A model generated the notes under the pieces. That model was not told the DNA's origin, searched no databases, and saw nothing but the letters and a program-made list of their open reading frames with translations. 5,696 bases of DNA from Candidatus Competibacteraceae bacterium (GTDB lineage: Bacteria > Pseudomonadota > Gammaproteobacteria > Competibacterales > Competibacteraceae), in assembly GCA_003527885.1 (NCBI GenBank), contig DPWB01000339.1, positions 1 to 5,696 of the forward strand. The letters run 5' to 3'. Made by a program: the position numbers and the translations under genes. Positions within the stretch are counted from its first letter, which is position 1. Each line of letters begins with the position of its first letter. Below are positions 5,108-5,696 of this stretch, piece by piece.

Positions 5108-5696
5108 GTGGCTGATTACAAAGATACCCTCAATCTTCCCCACACCGATTTTCCGATGAAAGCCGATCTGGCCAAGCGCGAGCCGGATACGCTGCGCCAT
5201 TGGCGGGAACTGGACTTATATCGGCGCCAGCGCACCGAGTTCGCCGGGCGGCCGAAATTCGTGCTGCACGATGGCCCGCCTTACGCCAATGGCGCCATCC
5301 ACATCGGTCACGCCGTCAACAAGGTGTTGAAGGACATCATCGTCAAATCCCGTACCTTGAGCGGTTTCGACGCGCCTTACGTACCGGGTTGGGATTGCCA
5401 CGGCCTGCCCATCGAGCAAATGGTGGAAAAGAAGTTGGGCAAGGTCGGGGTCAAGGTGGACGCCCGCGAGTTTCGCGCTGCGTGCCGGGCCTTCGCCAGC
5501 GAACAGGTCGCCAGTCAAAGCGCCGATTTCCAGCGGCTCGGGGTGCTGGGAGACTGGGAAAAACCGTATTTGACCATGGATTTTCGGGCCGAGGCCGACA
5601 TCGTGCGCGCGCTGGCGCGGATCATCGCCAACGGTCATTTGTATCGCGGCTCCAAACCGGTCTACTGGTGCATCGACTGCGGTTCGGCGCTGGCCG
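5108..5696 (+). CDS. ileS: isoleucyl-tRNA synthetase, N-terminal part (partial)
   Basis: A class I aminoacyl-tRNA synthetase that charges tRNA-Ile. Only the first 196 codons of about 940 are present; the frame is open to the window end. It begins [10 protein letters not shown] after a GTG start at 5108-5110, matching the E. coli start MSDYKSTLNLP. AGAGG (5097-5101) lies six bases upstream. Visible landmarks are the HDGPPYANG stretch (54-62) leading to the ATP-binding HIGH motif (65-68), [11 protein letters not shown], and [11 protein letters not shown], all diagnostic of bacterial Ile[17 protein letters not shown] follows, then a CxxC pair (WCIDC) near the window edge, before the editing domain. 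The KMSKS motif, editing domain and C-terminal zinc site lie beyond the window. The gene follows ribF by 66 bases, as in related genomes. Confidence 0.96.
   Translation, partial: MADYKDTLNLPHTDFPMKADLAKREPDTLRHWRELDLYRRQRTEFAGRPKFVLHDGPPYANGAIHIGHAVNKVLKDIIVKSRTLSGFDAPYVPGWDCHGLPIEQMVEKKLGKVGVKVDAREFRAACRAFASEQVASQSADFQRLGVLGDWEKPYLTMDFRAEADIVRALARIIANGHLYRGSKPVYWCIDCGSALA

Noticed and set aside
5216..5638. A 140-codon minus-strand frame opposite ileS.
   Set aside because: The plus strand carries diagnostic IleS motifs ([13 protein letters not shown]) across the same bases.

Overview
The window is GC-rich chromosomal DNA from a gammaproteobacterium. The RpoD C-terminus, ribosomal protein S20 (TTG start), MurJ, RibF and IleS all read like gammaproteobacterial orthologues. 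The order rpsT (divergent) - murJ - ribF - ileS is the classic arrangement known from Pseudomonas and relatives, where lspA, fkpB and ispH usually follow. The rpoD end followed by an isoleucine tRNA with a CAU anticodon recalls the rpoD-ileX neighbourhood of E. coli. I cannot name the genus; a GC-rich Chromatiales, Competibacter or Methylococcales type lineage would fit, but that is a guess.

Layout. 1-192 is the 3' end of rpoD (sigma-70 region 4). 241-316 is tRNA-Ile2(CAU), followed by a good intrinsic terminator (323-354). 392-658, minus strand, is rpsT, starting at TTG. 659-840 is a divergent promoter region with back-to-back sigma-70-like promoters for rpsT and murJ. 841-2382 is murJ, the lipid II flippase. 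2473-3933 is a cobalamin-binding-domain radical SAM enzyme of unknown substrate. 4064-5041 is ribF, the bifunctional riboflavin kinase/FAD synthetase. 5108-5696 is the 5' part of ileS, cut by the window end.

How it fits together. Most of the window is core machinery: transcription (RpoD), translation (S20, tRNA-Ile2, IleS), envelope synthesis (MurJ) and flavin cofactors (RibF). The one accessory element is the radical SAM gene, which sits between murJ and ribF where the widespread arrangement has none. It and ribF each have a plausible promoter of their own, so murJ, the radical SAM gene and ribF need not form one operon. A terminator-like hairpin also lies between ribF and ileS, which are co-transcribed in E. 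coli.

The radical SAM gene is the only real candidate for undescribed biology here. Its architecture resembles the cobalamin-dependent radical SAM enzymes that include hopanoid-modifying and other C-methylating enzymes, but the substrate cannot be read from this sequence. No mobile element, CRISPR array or obvious pseudogene was seen.
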